From Schaalia dentiphila ATCC 17982 (GTDB lineage Bacteria; Actinomycetota; Actinomycetes; Actinomycetales; Actinomycetaceae), in NCBI RefSeq assembly GCF_000154225.1, contig NZ_DS264586.1:1394527-1458526 (forward strand): a stretch of DNA of 64,000 nucleotides, written 5' to 3'. Under the pieces are notes generated by a model. That model was not told the origin of the DNA. It did no database searches and saw only the letters and a program-made list of their open reading frames with translations. Below, one piece after another: positions 17,840-25,936 of the stretch. A program made the position numbers and the translations under genes. Position 1 is the first letter of the stretch; the number at the start of each line of letters is the position of its first letter.

Positions 17840-19459
17840 GTGGGGCATCAGGACATCTTGCGGCGCGCATCGTTCGCACACGTGTGCGGCGATTCGATCA
17901 TCGCTGCGATCGCCGGTCTGGCGCTGTATGCGTCGTTTCCACCCGTAGGCTGGTGGTGGCTATCGGTGCCTGCCCTCGCCCTGTTTCTGTCGCGCATTGA
18001 CGAGGCCAGGGCTCCGCGCGCGCTGACGGTGACCTTCGTGTTCGGCATGAGCTTCTGGCTTCCTCTCATCGACTGGATTCCGCTGGCCGTTGGCACGACA
18101 CCCCCGTGGTTCGTTCTGGCGCTCGTGCAGACGTTCTTCTTCATGGGTTGGGTGGTCTTTACGCGCTGGACTCAGCTGTGGCGGTGGGCGCGCGGTCCGC
18201 TCGTCCAGGCGTTGTTGTTTGCGCTGACCTGGACAGGCGTCGACGCTGCTCGCTCACGCTGGCCGTGGTCGGGCTTTCCGTGGGGCTCTGTTGCTTTGCC
18301 TCAGGTGGATTCGCCCCTCGGCCATCTCGCACCCTACGGAGGCGCGATGCTCATCACCGCAGTCGTCGTATTTCTTGCCGTTCTTGTGCGCCGCGCCTTC
18401 GCGGCTCGCGACGCCGCCGTTCTACGCGAGCACTGGTTTTCGCGCCCGGCATTGGCCCTCATCGTCGCCGCCGTATACGTCGCGCCCCTCGCAATTTCTT
18501 TACCCAATCAGGCGGACAACGGCATGTTGCGCGTCGGCGTCATCCAAGGCGATATCACGCTGCCCGGAGCCGAGGCATACAGCCGTGAGGGCGAGGTGAC
18601 CGATAACAACATGCGGGCGTCCCTCGAGCTTGCGAGTTCGCCGCAGGTCGCCGATCACCCGATCGACATCGCGCTCTGGGGCGAGGGATCCGTTGACCGC
18701 GATCCGCTTGCATTCCCTGCGATTGGCCAGGCCGTCGATCGAGCCGCCACGGCGCTGGATGCGCCGATCCTGATTGGCTACACAAATCTGAACGAGCGCG
18801 ACCGCGTGAAGAACTGGCTGGCGGTGTGGGAGCCGGGCACGGGAATGGACGAGGCTTCCCGGTATTCCAAGCACGTTCCCGTTCCCTTTGGCGAGTTCAT
18901 TCCTTTCCGGGACGTCATTGCTTCGTTCGCGACCGAGGTAGGTCAGGCCAGCAAGGACATGGAAGCGGGGGAGGAACCTCCCCTGATGACGGTGCAGGCA
19001 CGCGACGGGCGCAGTGTTCCCCTGGCCGTCGGCATCTGCTTCGAGGCTGCGTACCCCCTCGTGATCGGTGACGGCGTGGCTCGTGGCGGTCAGGTTATCG
19101 TCGTTCCCTCGAACAACTATCATTTCCGCTCCTCGGGTGAGTCCGCGCAGCAGGGCCAGCTCTTGCGTATGCGCGCGATGGAGTACTCGCGCAGCGCCGT
19201 TCAGGCTTCCACGACCGGCCACTCGTACGTGATTCGTCCCGACGGCTCGATTCTCGCGAGCACGGGTACCGAGGAGTCGGCAACACTCGCTGCCGATATC
19301 CCGCTCCGGACCTCGCAGACGTTGACTGCTTTGGCGGGGGAGAGGATTCCCAGCGCCGTGATGGCGGCGACGCTGGTCATTGCGATTCTCGCCACCGCGA
19401 CAGTTATCGGACAAGGAATCAGGGCATCAGCGCGCGCCAGACGTGCGTCCGGCCACTAG
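17840..19459 (+). CDS. lnt: Apolipoprotein N-acyltransferase
   Basis: This 539-aa membrane enzyme adds the N-acyl chain to the lipobox cysteine of lipoproteins. About six N-terminal membrane helices (residues 20-230) precede an extracytoplasmic nitrilase-like domain with the catalytic triad: Glu in ALWGEGSV, Lys in RYSKHVPVPFGEF, Cys in VGICFEAAYP. A final helix lies near residue 515. The start is GTG 17840 with GGAGG just upstream, 16 nt after helY. The next gene is ppm1; in M. tuberculosis the two enzymes are fused in one protein, here they are separate. The RibY lipoprotein encoded nearby is a plausible substrate. Confidence 0.93.
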   Translation: MGHQDILRRASFAHVCGDSIIAAIAGLALYASFPPVGWWWLSVPALALFLSRIDEARAPRALTVTFVFGMSFWLPLIDWIPLAVGTTPPWFVLALVQTFFFMGWVVFTRWTQLWRWARGPLVQALLFALTWTGVDAARSRWPWSGFPWGSVALPQVDSPLGHLAPYGGAMLITAVVVFLAVLVRRAFAARDAAVLREHWFSRPALALIVAAVYVAPLAISLPNQADNGMLRVGVIQGDITLPGAEAYSREGEVTDNNMRASLELASSPQVADHPIDIALWGEGSVDRDPLAFPAIGQAVDRAATALDAPILIGYTNLNERDRVKNWLAVWEPGTGMDEASRYSKHVPVPFGEFIPFRDVIASFATEVGQASKDMEAGEEPPLMTVQARDGRSVPLAVGICFEAAYPLVIGDGVARGGQVIVVPSNNYHFRSSGESAQQGQLLRMRAMEYSRSAVQASTTGHSYVIRPDGSILASTGTEESATLAADIPLRTSQTLTALAGERIPSAVMAATLVIAILATATVIGQGIRASARARRASGH

Positions 19460-19478
19460 ATTCGGCAAGATGTGAGTC

Positions 19479-20264
19479 ATGACTGAATCCGTTCCTTCCT
19501 CTCCGTCGCCGTCCGGCGACCACACCCTGATCGTCATTCCAACGTACAACGAGATGGCGACCCTGCCGACGATTCTGGGCGATATCTGGGCGAACGTGCC
19601 GGGTGCGCACGTGCTGATCGTCGACGATTCGTCGCCAGACGGAACGGGGGAGTGGGTCGACAACCGACGCGAGGGCGAGGATCGTCTCCATGTCCTTCAT
19701 CGCCCCGCGAAGTCGGGGCTTGCCACCGCGTACGTCGATGGCATGAGCTGGGGCATCGACCATGGATACCCCTTCATTCTTCAGATGGATGCGGATGGGT
19801 CGCATCGACCCGTTGATCTGCCGAAGCTACTCAGCCGCATGGCTGGTCCGGACCGTCCGGACCTGGTCATCGGTTCGCGTTGGGTGCCGGGCGGAGCCAT
19901 CAACGGATGGTCGGCGAAGCGTGTCGCCCTGTCCAAGGCGGGCAATTATTATGTCCGTTTTTGCCTGGGGACACCCGTGCGCGATGCGACGGCAGGCCTG
20001 CGCCTACACCGAGCGTTTTTCCTGAGCGAACACGAGGTTCTCGGTCGGGTAGCGACAACAGGATTCGGGTTCCAGGTCGAGATGACCGAGCTCGAACGTT
20101 CCCTGGGCGCAGCTATCGCCGAGGTTCCGATCACCTTTGACGAGCGCATGGCCGGTGAATCGAAGCTCGACTCGTCTATTTTCGTCGAGGAGCTCGTGAT
20201 GGTAACGAAAGGCGGCCTGAGCCGACTGGCCCAGGCCGCACGACGGATCTTGCCGAAGCGTTAG
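19479..20264 (+). CDS. ppm1: Polyprenol-monophosphomannose synthase (family 2 glycosyltransferase)
   Basis: This 261-aa GT2 enzyme is predicted to transfer mannose from GDP-mannose to polyprenyl phosphate, giving the lipid donor for protein mannosylation and mannan assembly. Motifs are LIVIPTYNEMATLP, the metal-binding VDDSSPDGTGEW, LQMDADGSHRP, GSRWVPGGAINGW and VPITFDERMAGESKL. Length matches catalytic domains of bacterial dolichol-phosphate-mannose synthases without membrane anchors. The start has no Shine-Dalgarno site, and a weak CAAGAT hexamer ends 7 nt upstream. Its stop overlaps the rbpA stop on the other strand by 4 nt. Confidence 0.9.
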   Translation: MTESVPSSPSPSGDHTLIVIPTYNEMATLPTILGDIWANVPGAHVLIVDDSSPDGTGEWVDNRREGEDRLHVLHRPAKSGLATAYVDGMSWGIDHGYPFILQMDADGSHRPVDLPKLLSRMAGPDRPDLVIGSRWVPGGAINGWSAKRVALSKAGNYYVRFCLGTPVRDATAGLRLHRAFFLSEHEVLGRVATTGFGFQVEMTELERSLGAAIAEVPITFDERMAGESKLDSSIFVEELVMVTKGGLSRLAQAARRILPKR

Positions 20265-20626
20265 CCCTTGCGGTAGGAGCCCTCGGGACGCAGCCGCCCC
20301 TCGCGGTACGCTGTGAGCTGCTCGGTCAGAACAACCTCGAGTTCGTCGATCGAGCGACGCTCGAGCAGCATGTCCCAGTGGGTACGTTGCGGCTTGACGG
20401 GCTTGTTTTCCTCGTCCTCGACGGTTTCGCCGATGAGCTCGGCCGTCTGGCCACACTTGCATTCCCACGTCGCAGGCGCGGTGGCCTCACTGGACAGAGT
20501 CACCTCGAACTCGTGGCCATTAGGGCACGCGTAACGAACGATGAAACGGTCGGCGAAAACGACACCGTCCTCAGACTCGAGGGACTTCGCACCGATCTGC
20601 ATACCACGCAGCGCGCGGTCAGCCAT
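20261..20626 (-). CDS. rbpA: RNA polymerase-binding protein RbpA
   Basis: This 121-aa actinobacterial transcription activator binds RNA polymerase and the primary sigma factor and stabilises the open complex. The N-terminal tail (ADRALRGMQIGAKSLESE) leads to the core domain with Cys pairs (YACPNGHEFEV, then ECKCGQTAELIG). The basic linker and sigma-interacting helix at the C-terminus follow (RTHWDMLLERRSIDELEVVL). The ATG at 20626 has AGGAGG 5 nt upstream; a longer upstream reading lacks support. Its place next to ppm1, convergent, equals the M. tuberculosis arrangement (Rv2050/Rv2051c). Confidence 0.96.
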   Translation of the reverse strand: MADRALRGMQIGAKSLESEDGVVFADRFIVRYACPNGHEFEVTLSSEATAPATWECKCGQTAELIGETVEDEENKPVKPQRTHWDMLLERRSIDELEVVLTEQLTAYREGRLRPEGSYRKG

Positions 20627-20724
20627 AACAGCCTCCTGAACAAAAGAACGAAACGGGTCCATTCTATCTGACACGTCAAGCGGAACGCTCCCACGGCCTC
20701 ATCCCAACCCCACCCCACGATCCG

Positions 20725-20738
20725 ATAATGTACATTAT
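20725..20738. promoter_or_regulatory. 14-bp perfect palindrome, possible operator, between rbpA and PAP2 gene
   Basis: ATAATGTACATTAT is self-complementary over all 14 bases. It lies 98 bp upstream of the rbpA ATG and 51 bp upstream of the PAP2-gene ATG, in an otherwise GC-rich sequence. It could be a dimer-binding operator for either divergent gene. The binding protein is unknown. Confidence 0.35.
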
Positions 20739-20776
20739 GTCCGATATTCTTTGTCGACCGCTCTCCGACCACGCGG

Positions 20777-20782
20777 TACAGT
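20777..20782 (+). promoter_or_regulatory. -10 element (TACAGT) of a predicted leaderless promoter
   Basis: TACAGT ends 7 nt before the ATG of the PAP2-family gene. No Shine-Dalgarno site is present in between. Confidence 0.5.
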
Positions 20783-20789
20783 TACACCC

Positions 20790-21533
20790 ATGACGACAGA
20801 CCATGACGCGCGCTCGCAGCGCCCTCCCGCCATCCGAGAGACCATCGTCCTCGCGCTGGCGTGCCTGTCGTATTCAATTCTGTCATTCCTTGCGAAGGCT
20901 CCGGAATCCGTCGCTGTCGCGCATGCGCACGACGTCGCCGCCTTCGAGTTGCGCTTCGGATTGTTTATTGAAGGCCCCACAAACGCCTGGCTCACGACCC
21001 ACCCGCTGCTCGCCTCACTTGCATCCACGCAGTATGCGGTCTCATTCTTCGCGATGACGGGTTTCGCCATGATCGTCCTATGGCTGAAGGCACCGACCCA
21101 CTATCGCAGCGCGCGGTGGACTCTCGTCATCATGACTATCGGAGCGCTCGTCACCTACTGGACCTATCCCCTGGCTCCCCCGCGTCTCGTTCCCGAGTTT
21201 GGGTTCGTCGATGCGGTCGCTGAGCACACGTCCGTATATTCTCAGCTGTTTGGCACGCTTGCGAACCCCTACGGCGCTATGCCATCGATGCACACGGGTT
21301 GGTCTGTATGGGTTGCAGTCATGCTTGGTACGTACGTCTGGCGCTCATGGTGGGCCCGGCTCATTCTCGCCGTCCACCCCGTTTTAACCATCGTGACAAT
21401 CGTCGCAACGGCCAATCATTATGTGGTTGATGCCATTGCCGGTTGCGCATACTTCCTGCTCGCTTGGCTCTTTGTCACCATTGCAAACAGGGCCTTACCG
21501 GGGAATGTGCGAACGCCCGGCGAGACGTCCTAG
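20790..21533 (+). CDS. PAP2-superfamily membrane phosphatase/transferase (AUR1/inositol-phosphorylceramide-synthase-like)
   Basis: This 247-aa polytopic membrane protein has about six hydrophobic segments. The PAP2-like active-site motifs are GAMPSMHTGWSVW (about residues 167-179) and ATANHYVVDAIAG (about 217-229), each with a conserved His. The PLAPPRLVPEFGFVD stretch between helices is typical of AUR1-type members. Such proteins act on phospholipid or polyprenyl-phosphate headgroups at the outer membrane face; the substrate is not predictable. I chose ATG 20790 over an upstream ATG at 20751 because a TACAGT -10 hexamer ends 7 nt before it and there is no ribosome binding site for either. 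Confidence 0.78.
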   Translation: MTTDHDARSQRPPAIRETIVLALACLSYSILSFLAKAPESVAVAHAHDVAAFELRFGLFIEGPTNAWLTTHPLLASLASTQYAVSFFAMTGFAMIVLWLKAPTHYRSARWTLVIMTIGALVTYWTYPLAPPRLVPEFGFVDAVAEHTSVYSQLFGTLANPYGAMPSMHTGWSVWVAVMLGTYVWRSWWARLILAVHPVLTIVTIVATANHYVVDAIAGCAYFLLAWLFVTIANRALPGNVRTPGETS

Positions 21534-21553
21534 GACCTCCCCTATTTAAACGC

Positions 21554-21559
21554 TAGTGT
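21554..21559 (+). promoter_or_regulatory. -10 element (TAGTGT) of a predicted leaderless promoter
   Basis: TAGTGT ends 7 nt before ATG 21567 of the Hsp70-like gene. This favours that ATG over a GTG at 21558, which lies inside the hexamer region. Confidence 0.45.
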
Positions 21560-21566
21560 GGGTGCC

Positions 21567-23081
21567 ATGAGACTCGGAGTTGATTTTGGCACCACGACCA
21601 CTGCGATCGCTATCGTCGACCGGGGGAACTACCCGATCGTCTCTTTCGTCAACAATCATGACGATACGGTCGATTTCGTTCCATCTATCATCGCTCTTGA
21701 CGGCGACCGCCTGGTTTACGGTTTCGACGCCGAAGACGCTGCCCGCGAAGGCGCTCCTCATCTGCGCTCCTTTAAGCGCCTGCTGTCCGATCCGTCGGTG
21801 ACTGACACGTCCACGCTGCGTCTGGGTAATCACAGCATCTCGATCCTCGACGCGCTGACAGGTTTCCTCAGCTACGTCGTGCGCCAGCTGCGCACAAATT
21901 CTTCCATCGCTACGCTGCCGGATTCAGAGCCGCTCGAGGCCCTTGTCGGCATCCCGGCGCACGCATGGTCCGCGCAGCGCTTCCTGACCCTCGAGGCCTT
22001 CCGCCGCGCGGGATGGGATGTCCTCGCGATGGTCAACGAGCCTTCTGCCGCAGGCTTCGAGTACACGCACCGCCATGCGGGCACACTCAATTCCAAGCGC
22101 ACCGCAATCCTCGTCTACGACCTGGGCGGCGGCACATTCGACGCCTCCATCGTGTCCGCTACGGGCACGCTCCACGAGGTCAAGGGCTCGCGCGGCCTCA
22201 ACATGGTCGGCGGCGATGACTTTGACGTCGCGCTCGCTACCCGCCTCGCCGCTGCCGCTGGGACCGACTCAGGCAAGCTCGGGGACGAGGCGTGGGAGCG
22301 TCTCATCGAAGACTCACGCGATGCGAAGGAGACCCTCTCCCCTTCGACGAAGTTCATCACAGTGCCCGTCGATGGTCAGCCTGTGACGATTCCCGTCACC
22401 GACTTCTACGAGGCCGCCACTCCCCTGGTCGAGGCAACGATCGAGGCCATGGAGCCCCTGTTGGTGCCGGACGCATCCGGAGTTGGCCAGCTGGGCGGTG
22501 ACATCGCCGGCCTCTACGTCGTTGGCGGCGGTTCGCAGCTGCCTCTGGTTGCCCGAGTGCTTCGTTCGCGCTTTGGCCGCCGCGTGCACCGCTCGCCGCA
22601 CACGGCAGCTTCAACCGCGATCGGCCTGGCCATCGGCGCCGACCCCGAGGCTGCGTACACGGTGCGCGAACAACTCTCGCGTGGCGTCGGCGTCTTCCGT
22701 GAGCGCGAGGCCGGCTCATTCATCTCGTTCGACACGCTCCTGGAGCCGAACACTGAGCTTGTTCCCGGCGAGACCCTGACGATTAAGCGCCGCTACCGCG
22801 CCGCGCACAACATCGGATACTTCCGCTTCGTCGAGTATTCGTCGTTCGACGAGGCCGGGGTGCCCCGCGGCGACCTGCAGCCCTACGGCGAAGTGATCGT
22901 CCCCTTCGATCACTCCCTGCGCCGCTCCGACATCGATCTCTCAGTCGTTCCCGTCATCCGCACCGAGGATGGACCTCTCATCGAAGAGTCCTACATCGTC
23001 GACGAGAACGGCATGGTCACCGTGGAAATCACGGATCTGGAGGCCGCCTACACCGTGACACGTCCTCTCGGCCGGCGTTAG
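21567..23081 (+). CDS. Hsp70-family actin-like ATPase (not DnaK)
   Basis: This 504-aa protein has a full Hsp70 nucleotide-binding domain: phosphate-1 DFGTTTTAIAIVD at the N-terminus, AVVNEPSAAGFEYTH-type connect-1 region, phosphate-2 YDLGGGTFDASIV (about residues 180-195) and adenosine motif VVGGGSQLPLV (about 315). After residue about 370 a shorter beta-rich segment follows; the DnaK lid helices and EEVD-like tail are missing, and total length is about 100 aa short of DnaK. No grpE or dnaJ is adjacent. Function is unknown beyond ATP-dependent chaperone-like activity. It ends in a strong hairpin shared with the convergent merR gene. Confidence 0.85.
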   Translation: MRLGVDFGTTTTAIAIVDRGNYPIVSFVNNHDDTVDFVPSIIALDGDRLVYGFDAEDAAREGAPHLRSFKRLLSDPSVTDTSTLRLGNHSISILDALTGFLSYVVRQLRTNSSIATLPDSEPLEALVGIPAHAWSAQRFLTLEAFRRAGWDVLAMVNEPSAAGFEYTHRHAGTLNSKRTAILVYDLGGGTFDASIVSATGTLHEVKGSRGLNMVGGDDFDVALATRLAAAAGTDSGKLGDEAWERLIEDSRDAKETLSPSTKFITVPVDGQPVTIPVTDFYEAATPLVEATIEAMEPLLVPDASGVGQLGGDIAGLYVVGGGSQLPLVARVLRSRFGRRVHRSPHTAASTAIGLAIGADPEAAYTVREQLSRGVGVFREREAGSFISFDTLLEPNTELVPGETLTIKRRYRAAHNIGYFRFVEYSSFDEAGVPRGDLQPYGEVIVPFDHSLRRSDIDLSVVPVIRTEDGPLIEESYIVDENGMVTVEITDLEAAYTVTRPLGRR

Positions 23082-23107
23082 TCGCGCAGGTGGCGCTCGC
23101 CGCTTGA

Positions 23108-23148
23108 TAAGTGTGGGGCCCAGGCATCGCGCCTGGGCCCCACACTTA
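23108..23148. terminator. Bidirectional hairpin between hsp70-like gene and merR
   Basis: There is a perfect 18-bp inverted repeat (23108-23125 with 23131-23148) with a 5-nt loop. There is no T-run on either side. It lies between two converging genes. Confidence 0.75.
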
Positions 23149-23163
23149 CATTGAAGACGCGTG

Positions 23164-23715
23164 TCAGGAAGCTGAAAGCTTCGAACGACGACGCTCAGCG
23201 AGCTCGTCGACGAACGCGGGCTCGGAACGCTCAAGGGGCAGCTCCGCGAGCGAACCCTCGACCTCGCGCCAGACGCGGCCAACGGCAATACCAAAGACGC
23301 CCTGTCCGCCCTGCAGAAGATCGATGACCTCATCGGTAGAGGTGCACTCGTAGACCGAGGCTCCGTCGCTCATCAGCGTGATGGAAGCGAGGTCATCCAC
23401 TCCCCTGTTCTGCAGCGACGAGACGGCAACGCGAACCTGCTGGAGAGAAACGCCGGCGTCCAGGAGCTTCTTGACGACCTTCAGGACGAGAATGTCACGG
23501 AAGGAGTAGAGACGCTGCGAGCCGGAGCCACGCGCGGCGCGGATCGACGGCTGCAGCAGACCAGTGCGAGCCCAGTAATCGAGCTGACGGTACGTGATAC
23601 CGGCTGCGCTGCATGCAACGGGACCACGGTAGCCCATCTCGTCCGTGTCGAGCCCCTCAAGGGGATCACCGAACAGCATGCCTTGCCGGCTTGCGGCGTT
23701 CGCTTGTGCGCTCAC
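23164..23715 (-). CDS. MerR-family transcriptional regulator (Rv1830/McdR-like)
   Basis: This 183-aa protein has a MerR winged helix: YRGPVACSAAGITYRQLDYW and GLLQPSIRAARGSGSQRLYS (residues about 28-70). A DILVLKVVKKLLDAGVSLQQ helix and a dimerisation part follow; no metal-binding cysteines are evident. It has GTG start 23715 with AAGGAG 7 nt upstream. Position after garA and a second MerR gene matches Rv1830 of M. tuberculosis, a regulator linked to cell division. A TAGACT -10 element and a perfect 15-bp palindrome lie upstream, suggesting its own, possibly autoregulated, promoter. Targets are unknown. Confidence 0.85.
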   Translation of the reverse strand: MSAQANAASRQGMLFGDPLEGLDTDEMGYRGPVACSAAGITYRQLDYWARTGLLQPSIRAARGSGSQRLYSFRDILVLKVVKKLLDAGVSLQQVRVAVSSLQNRGVDDLASITLMSDGASVYECTSTDEVIDLLQGGQGVFGIAVGRVWREVEGSLAELPLERSEPAFVDELAERRRSKLSAS

Positions 23716-23799
23716 TCGGGGGCTCCTTGTAGGTAATACGTGATGAGAACAGGACTACGGTAGAGCACGAGCGATGCTCGGTCAATGACCGACCCGGCG

Positions 23800-23805
23800 A
23801 GTCTA
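23800..23805 (-). promoter_or_regulatory. -10 element (TAGACT) upstream of merR (Rv1830-like)
   Basis: TAGACT on the minus strand lies about 85 nt upstream of the GTG. The -35 position has no good match to TTGACA, as expected for a promoter needing an activator. Confidence 0.4.
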
Positions 23806-23809
23806 ACCT

Positions 23810-23824
23810 TCATGTTGAACATGA
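23810..23824. promoter_or_regulatory. 15-bp perfect inverted repeat, candidate MerR operator
   Basis: TCATGTTGAACATGA is an inverted repeat around a central base. It lies 4 bp upstream of the TAGACT -10 element, between it and the -35 position. MerR-family regulators typically bind dyads placed exactly there. It also lies just after the stop of the upstream merR gene. Confidence 0.45.
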
Positions 23825-23827
23825 GAC

Positions 23828-24595
23828 TTAGTCCCCGTCCTCCGCCAGCGACGACACCGCCACCGCCAGCATGTCCCGGTGCAATTCGGCGAACAGGTCG
23901 CCCAGTTCAATAGCTCGGGCGCGCGCACGCTCGCGGTCCGCGCCACGGCCTCGTCCCCTCTGAGAGGAAACCGTCTGGTCGATGATATCCGCACTACGTT
24001 CCGCGCCCTGACGAACGGCACGCAGCACACGAACATCCACCCCTGCAGATTCGAGACGCGCGATGGTAGAAACGGCTTGCACGCAGCGAGAAGGGAAATA
24101 ACCGGCAAGATCCGGAGTGATCAGCCCAAGCCTCGCATAGCGTTCGAGAGTGTCCATATCGACGCCGGTCAGGTCCGACAGATCCGCGGCCGGAATGGCC
24201 CGGCGGCCCCCCAGCGACACCGTCTGCCCCTCTGAGGACACAACCTGTGCGACACGACGGCGCACGAGCTCATGACCGGCATCGAGCGCATCAAGCTGCC
24301 CGCGAATCACACTCAGCGGAGTGAAAGAATCGCGCTGCTCCGTCAGGACATAGCGCAGCCGCTCGACGTCGGCGGCCGAATACTTGCGGTACCCGGATCC
24401 GGTGCGAGCGGGTGAGACAAGGCCTTCGCTCTCCAGGTAGCGAACCTTCGACAACGAGATCGCAGGGAACTCGTCCTTCAGTGCATCAACAACACGGCCG
24501 ATCGACAGCTCCGGCGAATGGTCCGCATCATGCGGCCACGAGGTCACTTCCTGCGCGGAAGCAACCACGTGACGACGTGCGAGAGCTGCGCACAC
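23828..24595 (-). CDS. ftsR: MerR-family transcriptional regulator (FtsR/Rv1828-like)
   Basis: This 255-aa protein has an N-terminal MerR domain: LSIGRVVDALKDEFPAISLS, KVRYLESEGLVSPARTGSGY and RKYSAADVERLRYVLTEQRD (residues about 30-92). A second helical effector/dimer part contains LSDLTGVDMDTLERYARLG. Orthologues directly downstream of garA are Rv1828 in mycobacteria and FtsR in Corynebacterium, an activator of ftsZ. The same role is inferred from synteny and architecture. GTG 24595 lies 1 nt after the garA stop. The first 25 residues are poorly conserved, so an internal GTG start remains possible. Confidence 0.84.
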   Translation of the reverse strand: MCAALARRHVVASAQEVTSWPHDADHSPELSIGRVVDALKDEFPAISLSKVRYLESEGLVSPARTGSGYRKYSAADVERLRYVLTEQRDSFTPLSVIRGQLDALDAGHELVRRRVAQVVSSEGQTVSLGGRRAIPAADLSDLTGVDMDTLERYARLGLITPDLAGYFPSRCVQAVSTIARLESAGVDVRVLRAVRQGAERSADIIDQTVSSQRGRGRGADRERARARAIELGDLFAELHRDMLAVAVSSLAEDGD

Positions 24596-24596
24596 G

Positions 24597-25031
24597 TCAG
24601 GCCTGCTTGGTCGACGGCTGATAGGTCAGACGATACTTACCGATCTGCACCTCGTCACCAGCGTGCAATTCGATCGAATCGACGCGCTCACGGTTCACGT
24701 ACGTGCCGTTAAGCGAACCGGAATCACGCACGATGTGGCCACCGTTAGAAGCGATGAACTGGCAGTGCTTCCGCGAGACCGTCACGTCGTCCAGGAAAAT
24801 GTCGGCCTTGGGCGACCGACCAGCGTTCGTCACCTCGGGATCAAGCAGGAAACGAGCGCCCGTGTTAGGGCCCCGCTGGACGATAAGGAGAGCAGAGCCG
24901 GCGGGCAGCGCCTCAACGGCCTCACGATCGCGGGCGGACAGGGCAACGGGCGCCTCCTCGACGTCCTCCGTAACAGGCGCGAGGCCAAAGATGGAGGTTG
25001 CGGTCGGGTCAAGCGGCTGGTTGTCGGACAT
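24597..25031 (-). CDS. garA: FHA-domain metabolic regulator GarA/OdhI
   Basis: This 144-aa protein carries a forkhead-associated domain at residues about 50-138: AGRSPKADIFLDDVTVSRKH and SGSLNGTYVNRERVDS. Orthologues bind and inhibit 2-oxoglutarate dehydrogenase and are switched by Ser/Thr kinase phosphorylation of an N-terminal ETTS motif. Here the equivalent tail reads DPTATSIFG, keeping the second Thr but with Ala at the first. ATG 25031 has GGAG 7 nt upstream; a TTG 12 nt earlier is less likely. The two merR genes follow directly. The gcvH gene that precedes garA in mycobacteria is absent. Confidence 0.92.
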   Translation of the reverse strand: MSDNQPLDPTATSIFGLAPVTEDVEEAPVALSARDREAVEALPAGSALLIVQRGPNTGARFLLDPEVTNAGRSPKADIFLDDVTVSRKHCQFIASNGGHIVRDSGSLNGTYVNRERVDSIELHAGDEVQIGKYRLTYQPSTKQA

Positions 25032-25103
25032 TGTGCGCTCCAAACGATCATTTCAGGGACTGTATTAAGTGTAAACGTTCACCATCCGACAAGCGCGGGC
25101 ACG

Positions 25104-25138
25104 GTGACTCCCCCACCGATTATACGGTGGGAGTTCAC
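25104..25138 (-). terminator. Hairpin after the DUF881 gene, upstream of garA
   Basis: An imperfect hairpin with a 7-bp core (25112-25118 with 25125-25131) and bulged outer pairs starts at the DUF881 stop codon. The loop is ATTATA. No T-run follows on the minus strand, so it may attenuate rather than stop transcription into garA. Confidence 0.4.
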
Positions 25139-25935
25139 TGGTAGGTGGCGAACTGGGGCGGACGCGGAGTCGCAATCGACTCGATCGTGATGTCCGTCGA
25201 CGGCGTGATCCCCACATTGGCGCCCTTGGCGCGCATCTGCGCCGCCGAGCCAGCCTGAATATCCAACGCCGTGGCGATCGTCTGAGGCTCCCCGATCACC
25301 TTCCACGTGTAGGGCGACGAAATGGGAACTCCATCGACCGCAATCGAGCCGGCCTGCCCGGTGAAGGACGACCGGGTCGAGAGGCGAATACCGTTGAGTT
25401 CGATGGCCTCAGCACCCGCATTGCGCAATTCGCCCAGCGTCATAACGAACTGCGTCGACGCCAGGTTTGCGCCGGCGTCGACGACCGAGACTGTCACGCC
25501 GGGACCGTGGACCGGCACTGTCCCCGCAGCGATCTGTGCCTGTGTTTCGGCCTTACGTGCCGCCTGCTCTCGGGCCTGTGCCTCATCGGCGGCACTGCGC
25601 AGGTCGTCGAGTTCGCTGGACAGTTCGCCACGACGCGTGCGCAGGTTTTGCTCCTGCGTGCTCAACTCATCGAGCACCGTGACGAGATCTTGTTCGGACA
25701 GTCCTTCGAGGGGGTCGGATCGCTGCGCCCTCACCTGCGTGGCAAGAGCGAACCCCAAAATCATAAAGATCGCGAGCATCACGACGTGCAGCCCACGGGG
25801 CAGCGCGAAGAACGCTTGTCGCGCCCGTGCCCACAGGCGCGGGCCGCTGGGTGCCTCACGGTGAACGCCGTGCCATCGGGGCGCGGGCTCACTCTCGGGC
25901 GCGGAGGGAACCGTCTCCGGGTTCTGTTCGCTCAT
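25135..25935 (-). CDS. DUF881 membrane-anchored protein (Rv1825-like)
   Basis: This 266-aa protein has a cytoplasmic N-terminus rich in Pro and Glu, one membrane helix (GLHVVMLAIFMILGFALATQ, residues about 50-69), an extracytoplasmic coiled coil (QNLRTRRGELSSELDDLRSA), and a DUF881 domain (GPGVTVSVVDAG, LRNAGAEAIELNG, ISSPYTWKVIGEP). DUF881 proteins are structurally related to bacterial cell-division or envelope factors, but their function is not settled. It starts 1 nt from the stop of sbp. It forms a sandwich with the second DUF881 gene around sbp, the same as Rv1823-Rv1825. Confidence 0.85.
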   Translation of the reverse strand: MSEQNPETVPSAPESEPAPRWHGVHREAPSGPRLWARARQAFFALPRGLHVVMLAIFMILGFALATQVRAQRSDPLEGLSEQDLVTVLDELSTQEQNLRTRRGELSSELDDLRSAADEAQAREQAARKAETQAQIAAGTVPVHGPGVTVSVVDAGANLASTQFVMTLGELRNAGAEAIELNGIRLSTRSSFTGQAGSIAVDGVPISSPYTWKVIGEPQTIATALDIQAGSAAQMRAKGANVGITPSTDITIESIATPRPPQFATYQ

Positions 25936-25936
25936 G

